NCBI GenBank assembly: GCA_036583965.1
Contig: JAZBQD010000019.1
Coordinates: forward strand, 19,201,085 to 19,265,084
From: Prunella strophiata
Taxonomy: Eukaryota; Chordata; Aves; Passeriformes; Prunellidae
Reading direction: 5' to 3'
DNA: 64,000 nt
The translations under genes were made by a program, and so were the position numbers. The notes beneath the pieces were generated by a model that did no database searches, was not told the origin of the DNA, and saw only the letters and a program-made list of their open reading frames with translations. Shown one piece after another: positions 11,777 to 25,870 of this stretch. Position 1 is the stretch's first letter; each line of letters opens with the position of its first letter.

Positions 11777-14700
11777 TGATTTGGATCAGCACAATTTTGC
11801 CACGTGTATAGCAATGAGAGACTTCTTCAGAAAACAAAAATATTTTAACTCTACCTACCTTTGTGCTGTCTTGCCACTCTGAATGCTAATGGGTAAGATA
11901 AAATTCAACTATTTAACCCATTTCTTAAAAGTTCCCACTCTTTTGTGCTCCCGGGATAAGTTGTTTGTAAGGCAGCTTTGACTGGGAAATGGAGAGGTTC
12001 TGTTGGTGTTCTCTGTTCAGCTTCAAGTGATTGCAAGGCACTGATAGCACTTCTGAGATCCTGGATGCAGCAGAATTTATGACTGGCAAATTCAACATAC
12101 CCAGGAATTCTGGACCACTGCATGTACCACACACACTGAATGGACTGTGCTTTAATAAGAGAGCTGATATGGATGCAAACAGGATTTTTGGCACATCTGG
12201 AAATATTGAAAAACAGTAGGGAAGGATGGACTCCTGCACAGATATTTAAAGTGTTTGCAAGGACACTGTACCCCAGATTTCCACTACTTACCAACTGAAG
12301 AATGACTTCTATGGTATGCTCACAATAAAGGAAAGGAAAAAAAAAAAAAAGAAAAGAGCTTTCCAAAAAAATTATTTCATTGGCTAAATAAATAAATAAA
12401 AAGAATACATTTTTGAATCAGCCTGATATCTAATTTCCCACAGTTTTCCCAGTAACTTAAAAATTAATAAATGAATATAATTTCATGGTTGGATTATGTT
12501 TCACCTTTGAAAAATAATTTTGGATATATGTTTTTATTGAAATAATGGTTTTAAGAACAACCCTAAAAGAAATACTTTTTTACAAGCCAAATGAAACTTT
12601 AAGCTTTAAGCATGTGTAAGCATAGCATACTGGGAAAAAATAACACATTTTAATGTGAAAACCTTAATCAATTCCCTAACATCTCTTCAGGGAAATAGTT
12701 CCCAAATAACAAGCCTAAGAGAAACAATTTCTGTCTGAAATTTTAAGGTGTTGAGAAGAATGGAAATTACTATGATTTTTAAAGAGACACTGCCTATTTC
12801 CTGTGTTTGAGAATGAAAAATAACCATTGCTCTGGTGTGAAGAGAACACAAAGCAAAGTGATTAATACCCAGGATATTCTTGTTCCAATATGTATCTTGC
12901 CTGTCACTGTACCTTCTGTTAACATCTTGGTCCTCAGTTTTAAGTTTAGGAATTTTATAACCCATGCAGATAATATTTCAAGAGACTATGCAGATGTATT
13001 AAAATCTTCAATTTATTAAGGTTTTCAAATACCAGTCCAAGTACAGACCAAGTCCCTGGACATTCATTTCAGTGTTTTGATACAGACCTTTTCCTTACTT
13101 AATGGCAACAGGTGGCCTGTCTAGAGGTGCTGGCCACATACCAAAACCTAAGACTCTAGGAAAACTGCAGATGAATTTTAACAGAGAAGGAGTAGAGAGT
13201 GTTGTAACAAAGTATTTGCCACATTTATGGCATGTATGGAATCAAGGTCTGAAGTATTGTGTCTTGAATTTGGGCTATTCAGTTCTGATACTGGGATTAT
13301 TTTTTTTTTTTTATTTTTTTTTTAATGAAAAGAATGGACAAGGTAATTAATGGAGGTATCCATGCTCATCTAGTCCTTTTTACTATTAATCCTACAGCTA
13401 AGAGGACTCTCTATAGCTGTGAAGGAGAACCCCTTTGATTTCTCCCTTAACAGTCTGAACACAAAAATTAGTCCTCGTTGCTATGGTACGAAAAGCAAGG
13501 CTATCTTTTTTTCTCTTTTCTTGTTTCTCCTGTTTCTTCTCTCTTCTAGACAATGCTTTTCAAGGAAATGTATTGTGAATAAGAATTAATCACATTATTT
13601 AAATACTTTCCAGTAAAAATGGGGTTATCATTAAAGACTACCTGTGAAGATGCTGGCTTCATCACTTAAGAATAGACTGAGAGGAAGAAAATGAAGCAGT
13701 TAGTGCCTGATTTCCAGCAAGAACTCTTATAATAATTTTCTTTATGAACCTACATCTCTTTTAAAAATTGATCCTGTTTTCATAGATTTCTTTATATTCT
13801 GATTCTCTGCAAAATGAAGAGTCCATGAAGTTTCTTAATACACTTAGCATCCATAAAAAATATTTCTGACATGTTATTTCAAAATTCATATTGAGTTCTT
13901 AACCTGAAATTTAGTCACAAATACATTTATATAATCTCTTGCAAATTTCTCAAATATGACTATATATTAGTGTATGTGTTATCTTTCTGTGACTTCAGTG
14001 AGCAAAGTCTTTACAAGTTTACAAGTCATGAAGTGTGATAAGATCATCTAAAGAAAATAAATTTAAATTTTTTGAAAAATATATTAGCTGAATTTTACAG
14101 AAGAGTGAATAAAGCAATTTTATTCCATGTATGAATAAATGATGTCTGAAACAATTCATTCTGTATTTTATTAACTAGGAAATCTGGGCTATTTCTTTCT
14201 GATATTTTTTCAGGGTAAATAATGTATTTCAACATATTGACTAAATCAAAATTCTGACCAGTAATAAGTTTATAGATTTTATTTCATCTTGAACTGCATG
14301 GCTCATTCTCATGTGCTAGATCACAGCTTATTGGAAAGTGGAACTTTGGGTGGCTATGGGCCAATTGAACTCAGTCCAGCGTAAAGTGCTAAGCTTTGAC
14401 ATGTTATCCTTGAAAACAATGGTTGAAAGAAAATTAAAATTCTTCTACTGGGAGTTGAATATTTTACACTACTTGGGAACTAATTACTAAGGGCTTGTCT
14501 GACACCTAGGCTTGTCTCTTTCCAGACTACTTGCTTTAAACTGCTGAGTATGGATTAAAAGAAAAATATAAGAAGAAGAAGGCTTCATACAGACTAATCA
14601 GTTTTTTAGTTATACTTGTTTTGATTAAGAAACACATGTTAATACACAACAGGGGTGTTAAAGTCTTTGTGGTGCTTTGTGACAGTCTTTAGTCAAATGA

Positions 14701-17700
14701 ATGTGCAAGTACAAAAACCCCCACACAATCATAGTTTCTCTGTACTGATATTGAGTGTTTGCATCTTCATATCATTTCTTACCAGGTTTAGCCAAATTTA
14801 TTCTCTGGCTTTTTTTACAAATGCAGTTCCAATATATGGCTTATGACAAAACTTTCCAAATACTGCAGCTATATGTAATAATAAAAAGTATACACTATAA
14901 AGTTCAGTTGGCAAAAGTTTTGATTTTGCATTATACAACTCAAGAACTGCAGAGTAAGACTGGAGCTACACTGCATGATAATCTGGTCCTAGTCTGCATT
15001 CAATCTGTCACTCTTCCTACCAGATGCAGACACTGCTCCAGTGCCAGCCACAGACCTTGAGTCCAACACACAGCACTGAGGAAAAAATTTACAAGATGAA
15101 AGAAGGAAAAATAGGTATAAGAAATTTAAATTAGATTGCATATCATTGATGATAAAAATGGGAATATATGATGCATATATTAGGTTTTAAGAAGAAAATC
15201 ATGGTGATTTTGAATAAGAAATATTCACATATTTTTACACTGTAATACTGACTAGATCAAGAAACCAGTAAGCAACTTCTGTAAGTAAAAAAAGAAAGAA
15301 TTTTTTTTGTGACCTCCACAAGTGCCTTTTAGGCTTGCCAGTTACTATACAGTATCCTCCTAAACAGAAGGAGTATTAGAAAGAGCATTCTTAGGAGTTG
15401 ACACTAACATTAAATGATTTGGGTGTCACTTTGCCAATAACAGTTTTCAAAAGTTCTGTAACCCAGGGCATAGGCTTTCTTTCTAAATGTACAATAGCAT
15501 TGTCCTGAGCTTTACAGTTGGATGGGCAACTGAATGATGGGAAATCAGGTAAAAATAGCTGTACCTGTATGGTCAGATTGTAAATTGTCAATATTTTGGG
15601 TTTTTTTCCATGAACGAGCAAGTGTGAATTCTCTGCAATGCATGGAGGAGCAGCAAAACACAAAGCTTCCCATTTATTCAGCCTCATGTACTCAGTCACT
15701 GAATCTGTGCTTTCCACCTTTCTCTTCTGGCATCCTCAATGTGTTCAGATGTTCAGACAAGTTGAAGTACACACTGTGAGTCTGAATAGTAATTTTCATC
15801 ATTTTATGACAAGATAAAAAAAAAAAAAAGGTGAGGAGAACTATGATCACAAAACTTGTAATGGAGGTTGTATCACCCAGCTTTAAATGTTTATAGTGTG
15901 GGGGTTTATGAACAAAGACAGTTTTTTTATTCTCCACTCCCTGCCCTACCTAAAAGCAGAGGTCAAATTGTTGCAAATAGCTATCTTTAAAAAAAACATT
16001 AATTCTAAAGTTCCTAATGAGGGACACTTGTACTTGCAGTGAATAAAAGTCATATCTCCTTATAAAAATAAATAATGTATTCTAATTTAATAGAATATAT
16101 TGCTTACATTCTGAATATATTATGCTGTCTGGCCCTTTACTCAGTTTTTCTGTAGCTGGTGCAACACTACTTGTGAAAAGAGAATAAGCTGGAGGAGATG
16201 CAATTTTAGGATTCTTCTAGTTGGTGATTGTACTAGAAAGAAAGTTTTAACAATCAAAATAGGTTTTCTCACTTTCTTTAGAAGTCCCTTTTTTTATAAT
16301 TATTTGAATTATAAAGAAGATGGTACTCATAGTGATGATCAAACTAGAAAAGATCATAATGAAATGAAAAAAATCAAGAATCATAATTCTTACGACAAAT
16401 GAGCCAAAAAGACAGCTTTTCTTTAAAAAAAGGAGCCAGTATTTATGAGCATGTCTGATGTGAAGATTAAGAGAAGCAAAAGAGCAGATAACAGAAGTAC
16501 CTATACTTAATTTAAGCAGGTGTATTTTTCAAACTTAACACATTGTATCTCCACTCACATCAAATTCAGTGGTACTTGTGAAATTTTAAAGTTCATACCT
16601 GACCTTCTCCCCAGGGGAATAGATCATTACTGTGTTTGAAAGTCTATAATGCACAATTGTAAAATACCTGGTTTGTTACTTTTTAATTTATAAGCTCTGC
16701 AATCTCCCTTCACTAGTCTCTCTCTATACACTGGCATGTAAAGAAATATTTTAGCATAACTGTGAACTACACATTGGATTTTACTTGTTTCTTCTACAGA
16801 TTAAATTTATTGTGCTTATCTGTAAAGCATTTTTTTATGTAATTTTCACAGAAAGGATTGCATAAAATTGTTTTCTTTTCTAACAGGGGACAGGACTTGG
16901 TGCCAAGGAGGTCTCTGGCAATCATATATCCATATAATGGTATTGGAATACTTTATGCAGGATGAGCACTGCATGAGAGCTATGATTTACAATAGTTTAC
17001 ACATCTCACAAACTGTGCCATTACTTAATTATTTCACATTACTTCACTCTCCTAGTGAGCTGCCTCTGTGTATACAATCCATAATTTCCTGCACTGGCCA
17101 TAAACTGGCTTCTCATTTGAAATAATGAAGATATCTGGAAATGGGTGGAGAATATCTGTGGGATACAAGGAGCAACTCTCAGAGATCATACATTAGGTAA
17201 GATAAAAGGCATGTCTTAATAATACTTTTACTCTTCAAAGCTTTGTTTAATTCCTTATACTTGCAAAAAGATCAACTTGTTTAGTATTATTTGTGTGGCA
17301 GGGTGGGGAAAAAACGAGGGAGAAGACAGGAGAGAGGAAAATGAGAGAGAATAGAGAGGAAAATGGGAGATAATACAGAGATAACAGCTTTCACAATAGA
17401 AACAAGAAGACAAAGTTGTTTTAGGCATAATCTGAAGTGTTTACTGATGTTGTCCTGCTAATATGGAGTTACCAGAATAGGACATTAGCAGGGAAAAGAA
17501 GACTGTAGTGCAATGGTTTAATTTAAACACAGACTAAGATACCAATCTGCTCCAAAATGAAAATCACCAAAATGAAGCAGATAGAAAGTCTCTGTAGCAG
17601 GAGAAGCTGATTTCCTTCACTCTGACATTTGCATATCAAGACTGTTACACAATCAAGAGATACATATTGCACTCCTTGGAGAGACCTGAGTGTTACACTA

Positions 17701-20078
17701 CAGAGGAAACTGAAGATGGGGGTTCTGCAGGGATTTTGAGACTCCAAGGCTTGCTTTTGGCTAAATTTCAGAAAAGCTGCCCAAGCCTGTCATCAGCAAT
17801 CTTGTTTACTCCCACACCCAGGTATGTAGGTCTAAAAGAGTCAGTATTTGAATCAGATATGCATTCCATGTGACTGGAGAGCCAGTAGCTGGCCTCAGTT
17901 TCAGATAGTCAGCCCTCTGAGTGGGAATTTCCAATCAGAATACAAAGAAAGGGGAAACATGCATAAAATCTAAACCTCTTGCATGATTTAGAAAGCAGGA
18001 TCCTATTCCATTCTGTCATAAGGATTGGCTGCAGTAACCTACTCAAGACTTTAGTTCTTTATGCTAGTCTTCTTAAACTTATAGTACACACATGTCTTTG
18101 TTTGATGTTACAGATTTGAATAACCCAAATTAAGATAATAATAACTGATTTAACTATAAACATATATGCCACAAATCTGGAGTAAACTTGCAAGAGGAGA
18201 TGATCAAGCTGACTCCTGTACTTTACAAAACAATTCTCTGGGTAAAAAACAACGAGAGTACATTGAAGTGCCCACCCTCTACCTTCCCCATATACTCTAC
18301 TGACTGATGTAAAATCTCTGCATTAAAAAATTTAAAAAAAAACTGGCATGAAATGAGGCACTGCAGAAACAGCAAAGGGATACACAAAGTGTGGGGCACA
18401 AAGTGTGATAGTATCAGAAAAATTTATCTAACAGAGTAAGCCTGAATTCCCAGCCTGATCTAGATGACAATAGACCATGGGAGTATTTCTAAGCTCAGGT
18501 GAATATGAAATCATAATTTTAGCATGTAACCAATAGGAAGAAAATGTTAGTACTTCACAATTACAATTCTTTGATAGGAAAACAGGTATATCAGCATGAA
18601 GAGACTTGAAAAAGAAGGAAGGAACTTTATATTTTGCTAACTCTCAAAGTTAACAACAGAGTGGGAGCTGATCTATACTAGATGTCTTTTTAAAGCTGGA
18701 ACTGATATTGAACCCATGCTTTAAAGGGCCAAACCATAAGATAGAGTGGAGACAGCTTTCCTCTACTTTATAATACATTCTCTTTGATGTATTGCAGGGG
18801 AAAAAAACCAAAAACCTTAGGTCACATTGTATATCTTCTAGTAATTCAAGGGTTCTTTCTTAGTTGAGAGTTACAATCTGCTTCAAAAATATAGAGTGAA
18901 AAATTTCAACACATGGTACAGTGAGCCTTAATGGCTTAATAGAGTAATCATCAGCACCATATTTTGTGTTATCTGATGAGCTAACTTTCATATTTTCACT
19001 TTCTTTAAAGAAGGCCAGGTGGCAATGATGCAGTGCATATGCTGAATATAAAAGCTTATCCCCAAAAGGACTGTCAGATACTGGGGGTTTGCATTTAATA
19101 CCAACAGGCATGGGAAGACTAATTAGCCAATAGCAATGCCAGAAGTATTAGTGAATTGTTGGAGGTCTGGGTAGGATGGTGACTGGAGCTACTGCTGTCT
19201 TGGACAAGAACAGACTTTATAAATGGGTTTGAGTGCTACAGACCCTTTCTACTATTTAATGCCACTTAGAGAGTGCATTATGCTTAAGCAAACAAAATAA
19301 GTGATAGCACTCCTGTCTCCACTGACCCACATAACAAAATGTACACTGACAGTGTTCCAATCAATTACTTTTCTAACCCAGATGGCTCTTCCATTCTCAA
19401 TCAATAAGATCACAGATGAAGCACTCATTCCCCATTTCCTTCGTCTGAATTAATATGGATTTGCTCATGAACTTAACACAATTATTGCTGTAAGGACATA
19501 GTAAAGAAAAAGGTGTTTCTCAACTTAGAAGTCTGGTGACAAAGTGCTAAAGGACCTATCCCTTTTCCAGTGAATTCAACAGAAACTTTTCTATTTATTT
19601 TAATTAAGACATCACTAAATATTTGCCTGAGATAAAGACTGAAGTTACAGATTCCTCTGAAGTTCTCAAATTTCAGAGAACTAGTGATTGCTTGTGTATG
19701 ATGAAGGTAGAGCACTGCTGGAAAATAAAGAAAAGGTTAAGGCTAACATCTGTGGTGCCAAGGAAGAAAAAAAAAATAGGTATTAACAAGCTCTTGACAA
19801 GGTTATGTGTTGATGGCAACCTTCCCATGTCCTTTACTGAGCTACCAAAAATGTTCATACTTTCCCTCTTAAGAGTTGGACCTTTAAAACAATCTAGCAG
19901 GAAATTTCAGAAGTAAATATATTTTCGTAAGGCTCAGCTAACAGTCAGCATTAAACAAGTAAAGCCACATTTAAGGATTTGAATATGCCTGACCTGGTTT
20001 TCAGAAATGCTGAGCATCAACAATTCTCAGTGTCATCAGTGTTAGTAAACAGCTGAAAAGCAAATAAATAAATACCCA

Positions 20079-20646
20079 GGTTGAGGTTTAACCCCATCCA
20101 GCAAATAAGTGCAACACAGCTACTCAGGCAGTCTTCACAATGGGAAGGGGGCAAGAGAATTGGAAAGGTAAATGTGAGACTATCCAGGGGTTGAGATAAG
20201 AGCAGTCTAAAAACTGAAATAAAAAAAATATCATTCGTCACCACCACAACAGTAATATTGATAAGAAAAAACAATATAATGAAAAGGAAAGTAACAACAA
20301 TAAATAAATAAAGCCAAAGAAAAACAAGCTATGCAAATGAAAACAATTCCTGAGCAGCAGCTCCATGGAAAACCTTCCCCTCAGTTTCATTAGTGAGCAT
20401 GACATATGGTCTTGAATATCCCTTTGTCCATTGGGGTCAGCTGTCCTTGCTGTGTCCCCTTTCAACCCAAAAGCCCCCCTGCTGGTGGGGTGGGGAGCAG
20501 AAAAGGTCTTGAGCCTGTGTAAGCACTGCCCAGCAGTAACAAAAAGTCCCTATGTTACCAGCATGGTTTTCAGCACAAATCCAAAATGTAGGCTCATACT
20601 AGCTACTATGAGGAAAATTAACACTACCTCATCCAAAATCAGCACA
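20079..20646 (-). mobile_element. Solo LTR of an avian endogenous retrovirus, minus strand
   Basis: Read on the minus strand from 20646, this opens 'tgtgctgattttgga' and then follows an avian ERV LTR: 'tagtagctagtatgagcc', the lymph of the U3 region near 20560-20590 ('ttttggatttgtgctgaaa'), the shared core 'acacagcaaggacagctgac' (reverse complement of 20436-20455), 'gggatattca' near 20413-20424, a TTTATT-rich middle with a possible polyadenylation signal, 'tctcaacccctgg', and an end near 20079 marked on the plus strand by 'ggtttaaccccatcc'. The length of about 568 bp is close to the first LTR, and the two share the same core, so they belong to one broad family but different subfamilies. An octamer ATGCAAAT is at 20331-20338. 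The terminal dinucleotide at 20079-20080 is mutated and I find no clear target duplication. No internal retroviral genes flank it. The 121-codon plus-strand frame at 20431-20796 is a chance frame across the LTR. Confidence 0.85.
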
Positions 20647-21324
20647 ACTCAACACCCAAAAAAACCCCCTGGCTCGACCCCAAGCAATGCTTTAAGTTCT
20701 TATACAAAACATTGTGTCCTTAGCAACCATTCTCTGGAAAGTAGAGAAGGTTCTCTTTTTCTTAAGCATTTCTATACTTCTGCAAGACTCCAGTAAGCTT
20801 AAAGAAGTGAAATGTTCATTTCTCAATGAGAAGGTGGCTAACTAAATGTAGAGGAAATAACAAAAGAAAAGCTGGATCCTAGTACTGAAAAAACAATTAG
20901 AAATTTGAACACTATTTTTTACATCCAATGCTTAAGAGAGTAACCCTTTAAGATAATATAATAGCACTGAGACAGAACCTAAAATACTGTACACAATTTG
21001 GTAAATATTACATAATTCAACATGGAAATTACATCAGCAATAACCACTTCTAATTAGGCTTTCTTTAAAACATGGATAGAAATTGAATTTTGGCTCTGTT
21101 CATCAGTCTTGAAAACAAGAAATCCATAAATGTAGTCAGACAACATTTAGAAAGACATAAAATAACTTGAACCAACTCAATAATATTCCACTATGGGCTG
21201 TTTTTGCTATCCATTTTAAGCCAAAATTATATCATCATATTTCTGCTTATAAGTTTGTCTTACAGGATAGGATTTTTATAAAGGCTTTAGGATTTCCTAT
21301 GTAACACACTAATTAGATTTTCAA

Positions 21325-21348
21325 TTTTTTTTTTTTTTTTTTTTTTTT
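21325..21348. repeat. Poly-T tract, 24 bases
   Basis: Uninterrupted run of T. If it were a poly-A tail on the minus strand, the adjoining sequence would carry only a CATAAA variant, which is weak support for a retroposed copy. Confidence 0.9.
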
Positions 21349-23807
21349 CTTTATGGAAGTCAGAAGACATTCACAGGGTATCATGTCATTGCACACATTT
21401 AAGTGTGAAAACTCAAAGGAAACAATACAGTAGCCAGATTGTTTGTGAGAAGTCATCAAGCAAATATAAAGTTTTCTCTGACACTGTTTTTAAACTGCAT
21501 CCCAAATTCTATTCAGTACAAACATATTGGGATTATCTGCAAAATGGTAGTTATGTAGGCATAGGAAGTTATTTCTATTTTTATTATGCTTGAAAAGAAT
21601 CTTTGTTTCATATGACCTAAATTTCAGGCTTCAACTTATAAGTATCCATTAACGCTCTTAGAAATTACCTAAATTAATAGTTATAGATTCCAGAGAACCA
21701 TCTTCTCTATTTGAAAAACAAAATGCTTCTTTTCTGATGCCTAAATATACCAGATTTTTAACTGAAAAAGAGAGACAAATATAGGTATAGCAAAGAAAAA
21801 TAACTAGTAATCAGATGAAGTGGGCAAATGGATGAATTCCAATTTTACATATTTATATTTTATTTGTCATATTTATAGCATGTGTGCTTTTAAAACTGTG
21901 CCCAAAGCTTATGAATGAGAAAAAGACACTGTCAACGTAAGAACGGGTTTCCAAAGCAAAGAAACTGAACTCATCCACGTGTAAGTCACAGCACAAAAAT
22001 TACCTTCTCTTTGGCAAGACATTTCTAGTATAAGACCTGAGGGTAAAGAAAATACTCCTCAGGAACACTTGCCCAAGACACAAAAGACTAGGTATCTCTG
22101 CTAGCCACTGAAATCTGACAAACTCATCAAAGCCTGCAGTGTATGTGGGTCAGTCAGCAGGATGAGTAGGTGAAATCTTTAGATAGAAGGAATAAGTAAA
22201 ATGAAGATAAATAATTGGAACTTCAGTGATGCTGCAGCTCAGCTGTGCATCAGAACTGAAATGTTAAGGAGGCAAAAGACTTCTTTAGGTACTTCACCTG
22301 TCTTAAATGTAGACATGGGCCATGTAGTCTTTCTGCTGCTGTCTGTAACCAAATACAGGGCAGGTGTAATCCTAACTGATTGCCATGGGATGTTACTGTG
22401 CTTATTCCAAGCACATGCTGGAAAAAGTAATGTCACACTCAAGAATTTCCATGTGTGCTCAGTAATTTGCTTTAGAAAGAGTTCAAAATATTTATAAGAC
22501 ACACATCTTGTCTGTGGTGGTAAGAAATGACCTCAACAATCTGCCTTAAAGCAGTTCACAGAGCAGAAAATGCTTAGCATGATAAAAGAAATTTTATATG
22601 TGACTCAATATATTGCTACTGTAGAAACTTCACAGATAATTTCAGGTGATTTTTTTTTTCATTTTTTTCTGACCTTATAACTGTTAGTACAATCATTTAA
22701 TCAGGCAGTTTTTAAAACTAAACTAGACTTTTCATCTAGGGTCAGCTCTTTGAAGCTCACATTCTGTTTTGTTGTGATTGTCTCTATTCATAGCATTTTC
22801 TCTGATCTGTGCCTATTATCCACCATCTCAGCAGCTGAATAAGCATTTTACAAGTCTAGGTAACAGTTTCATATCAGATAATCATTTTTACTAGACTGCT
22901 CATTTCAGTCAACTAATCATTTAAAATTCATTAATGATTGTCTTCTATCTTTTTATAGAGAGGAGAGCACAGAGTGAATCTGAAATGTGTAAATATCAGA
23001 TAAGAAGTTTTAAATGTAAAACAAGATTTGTCCACAAGAATCAAGGAAACCACAAAGCCACAATCAACGTCATATAAAAGGTACAAATTAACCTTAAGCT
23101 CTATAATTACTTTACAATTTAGAGGCCTCACATATATGCAGAAAATATCCTTTTGTAATGTGGTTGAAATTATATTTCTGAAAACAGATGCTTTCTCCTG
23201 CCATCTGTCATAAGCCTGTTTGTACCCTAGCCTTCTTACTTGTTTAGAAGCCAAAATAAATAAAACAAAAATGTGTCCTGAAAAGCACTGGTAAAATAGT
23301 GACAGTTCATTAATTTTCATACCACAGTCACTTTCTTGTGTTAATACATAGCATATTTTTCTCTCTTTTACTGTGAACAATAAACTTATTATAATTTTAT
23401 TTATTAGCATTTATTTCAAAAGTTTAAAAAAAAAAAAAAAAGTTTTCTAGTCCATTCTAGAGAGACTTAACAGACTGAGGATCCCCTCAGCAAAAAGTTG
23501 TGAAAATGTTGTGGCCACTTTCTAGCCTTGCAAACCCAACAAAACCTATGATCAAGGAAGTCTTGAGAAGCAAATATCCTGGTCATGACCCTTGCACTAA
23601 AAGCCAGGAAAAGGCTGCTCTGGGAAAAAGGTAGAGCTGTAAAATCTGTGCATCTGCTCTAAATTTTGGTCTTAAAGTCAGAATTCTTTCATTCACTATT
23701 AAATTTTGCACTGCAAAGTATTTTAAAATCTATTTGTACATATAAAGTGCCCTGATCAGATACTTATAAATAGGTAACAGCAAAAAACTCAACACAGTCA
23801 CCAGCTG

Positions 23808-23837
23808 ATATATATATATATATATATACATATATAT
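23808..23837. repeat. (TA)n microsatellite
   Basis: About 30 bases of alternating TA with one C interruption ('tatacatatatat'). Confidence 0.9.
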
Positions 23838-25782
23838 GAACATGCACATTATCCCTACATCTATCTCAGTCTATCACAGCTGCAATGACTCTATGTGTAT
23901 CGAGTGGGTTTGACAAATATTGGCTGATAGTTCACGTTATTAAACCAGATTTTACATACTGGATAGCAAATATAAGAAGCTTTGATTTGTAAAAGATCAC
24001 AGTAGGTGGATAAGTCAGCTCTGCAGGGATGTGGGCTTTTTTCTTTTTTCTTCTGCATCCTTTTCTGTTTCACAATGATATCTTACTTGAGATGCAGGCA
24101 AAAGAAGCAATAAAAGGGATAACAATAAACTTGTGCCTCAACTAGAGATAAACAGACATTTCAAAGAGAAAATAACAGAATTTGCCCATGAGTTAAATGG
24201 TTCAGAACACTGAGATTAATATCAAGTTTATTTTTGTCCTTCCAATTTCTGTCTGCAGACTGATGAGAATGACACTGTAATGTGTTTTGATTTAGCAGTT
24301 ATTTTATGGCTAGGATCTTACAGTGCACTCAAGTCTTTTTATGACCAGGGAACCACTCTGTGCCTTAGTCTTCACCTTGTTATAAAGAGAAATAATTGCT
24401 CTAAGAGAAGACAGTAAGAAGTCTACCAGAGCTTCAAAATACAGAGGCTGGAAAATATTTTATTTCTTTCGAAACTAATGTCTTCCCACTGAACTTTACA
24501 GCAAGTGACAAAAAGGTACCATACAATCTTGTGGGTCTGTGAAAATATTGGTAAGTCAATAATATTTGTAAAACATTTTAGAACTATTATTACTGAATGG
24601 TAACATTAAATCTCTTACCATTTAGCTATACTTTATATGTTTCATTTTTTTCCTTCACACATGTTTATTTGGGACTCAGAAGCATGCATTCAAATCACTT
24701 TTTCAAGGGCAGTTTAGCTCCACAGTAAGACAGATAGTACAATTAAAAATTATTTTCTGTGAGAAACTTATAAAACAGAAGTCTTTCGTGCAGTGTTTAT
24801 GGCATATCATAAAGTTGTTTTTGTACAAGCTTGAAAAGTAATATTGTGTAAATAGTAAAGATTAAACAAGAAAAAAAATGCCTGGAACTTTCACAGATAA
24901 ATTCCAAATTAAGGTTTTCTCAATAAAAACAGATTAAATGTGGAAAGCTTAAATACAGATTGCCAGCACAACAACCACTGCAGACTCCTCTACAAGGCAT
25001 TCGTGCCAATTGCAGAAATAAAAAGACTTGAAAGCATTTGTATATTTGTTATAATAAATTGCTTTGGGACAATGTGGTAACATTTTTAGACAGTTAGCCA
25101 TCAATAGAAATAAAAATATTTGCAGTGCCATTCTCAGAAACTTGAACTCAAATTTGGGATAACAGAACTGAGCAACTGCTTAGAACAAGTATTTTAATCG
25201 TAGTCTGTACAGATCTCTGATAAATGATCTTGTAAATCATTCTCTACTTCAGGACTTCAGGACACTAAATACCATCCAGATTTCTGCATAACACAGAATC
25301 CAAAACATTTAATATTAATATGACCAGACTATTAAGACTGACACTTTTATTTATTCACTGATTCTCCTACAGTTAGTGAGATAGAATGGCCAAAAGAATA
25401 GGCATTCTTTCTTAACAACATGAAACCATGGCCTGCTTTTGTCAGATCTATAAGATATACACATGAAAAAATGTGTCCATAAGTACTCTAATTCAGTATC
25501 TAAGCTGTCAGACTTTGTTTTTAGAATACACAAAACAAACAAACAAAAAACTTAAAAATATTCACATTATACTCTAAATTATATTAACTTAATTCATTAT
25601 TTTCTACATAAGAATACTGATACGAACATTTAGGAATCCTAGTATAAAACTCAGAAAAGTCTAGTTTTTTCATATTCCATCCCTGTGTGGAAAGGTTTAT
25701 TTCTCCAATCAGAGTGACTTTAGTGTCATATTGGCATACATGGATCCATCCTGGCAATAAAATCTCTGTAAGTATGTGTGAG

Positions 25783-25870
25783 TGTTTGCATGGGAGACTA
25801 CATATGCATATTATTATATATACATGCACACATATACGTGTGTATGTATAGATATTTATATACACACATT
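25783..25870. repeat. Degenerate TG/CA/TA microsatellite
   Basis: A purine-pyrimidine alternating stretch of 'tatgtgtgagtg', 'tacatgcacacatatacg' and 'tatacacacattt' blocks. It yields a chance 97-codon frame on the minus strand rich in Tyr, Ile, Cys and Val, which is not a gene. Confidence 0.7.

Larger units (their letters stand above)
8643..20078. other. Unannotated AT-rich DNA, no gene seen
   Basis: About 11.4 kb without a recognised gene or large repeat. The 153-codon frame at 11905-12366 (minus) begins in a poly-phenylalanine stretch produced by a homopolymer and contains no recognisable domain. Homopolymers lie at 12338-12350 (A), about 13303-13323 (T) and about 15819-15831 (A). A pyrimidine-rich stretch at 13501-13549 ends in TAG and a purine-rich one lies at about 17308-17385, with 'agaggaaaatg' repeated. 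A 14-bp perfect palindrome is at 11763-11776. Confidence 0.6.

Noticed and set aside
11905..12366. 153-codon frame, minus strand
   Set aside because: Its N-terminus is encoded by a homopolymer (poly-Phe), another long frame overlaps it, and no homology is recognised.
20431..20796. 121-codon frame, plus strand
   Set aside because: Runs antisense through the LTR at 20079-20646 and its flank; no retroviral or host protein similarity recognised.
22931..23410. Longest open frame, 159 codons, minus strand
   Set aside because: No domain, signal peptide or family recognised; composition matches AT-rich background; a frame of this length is expected by chance in 64 kb.
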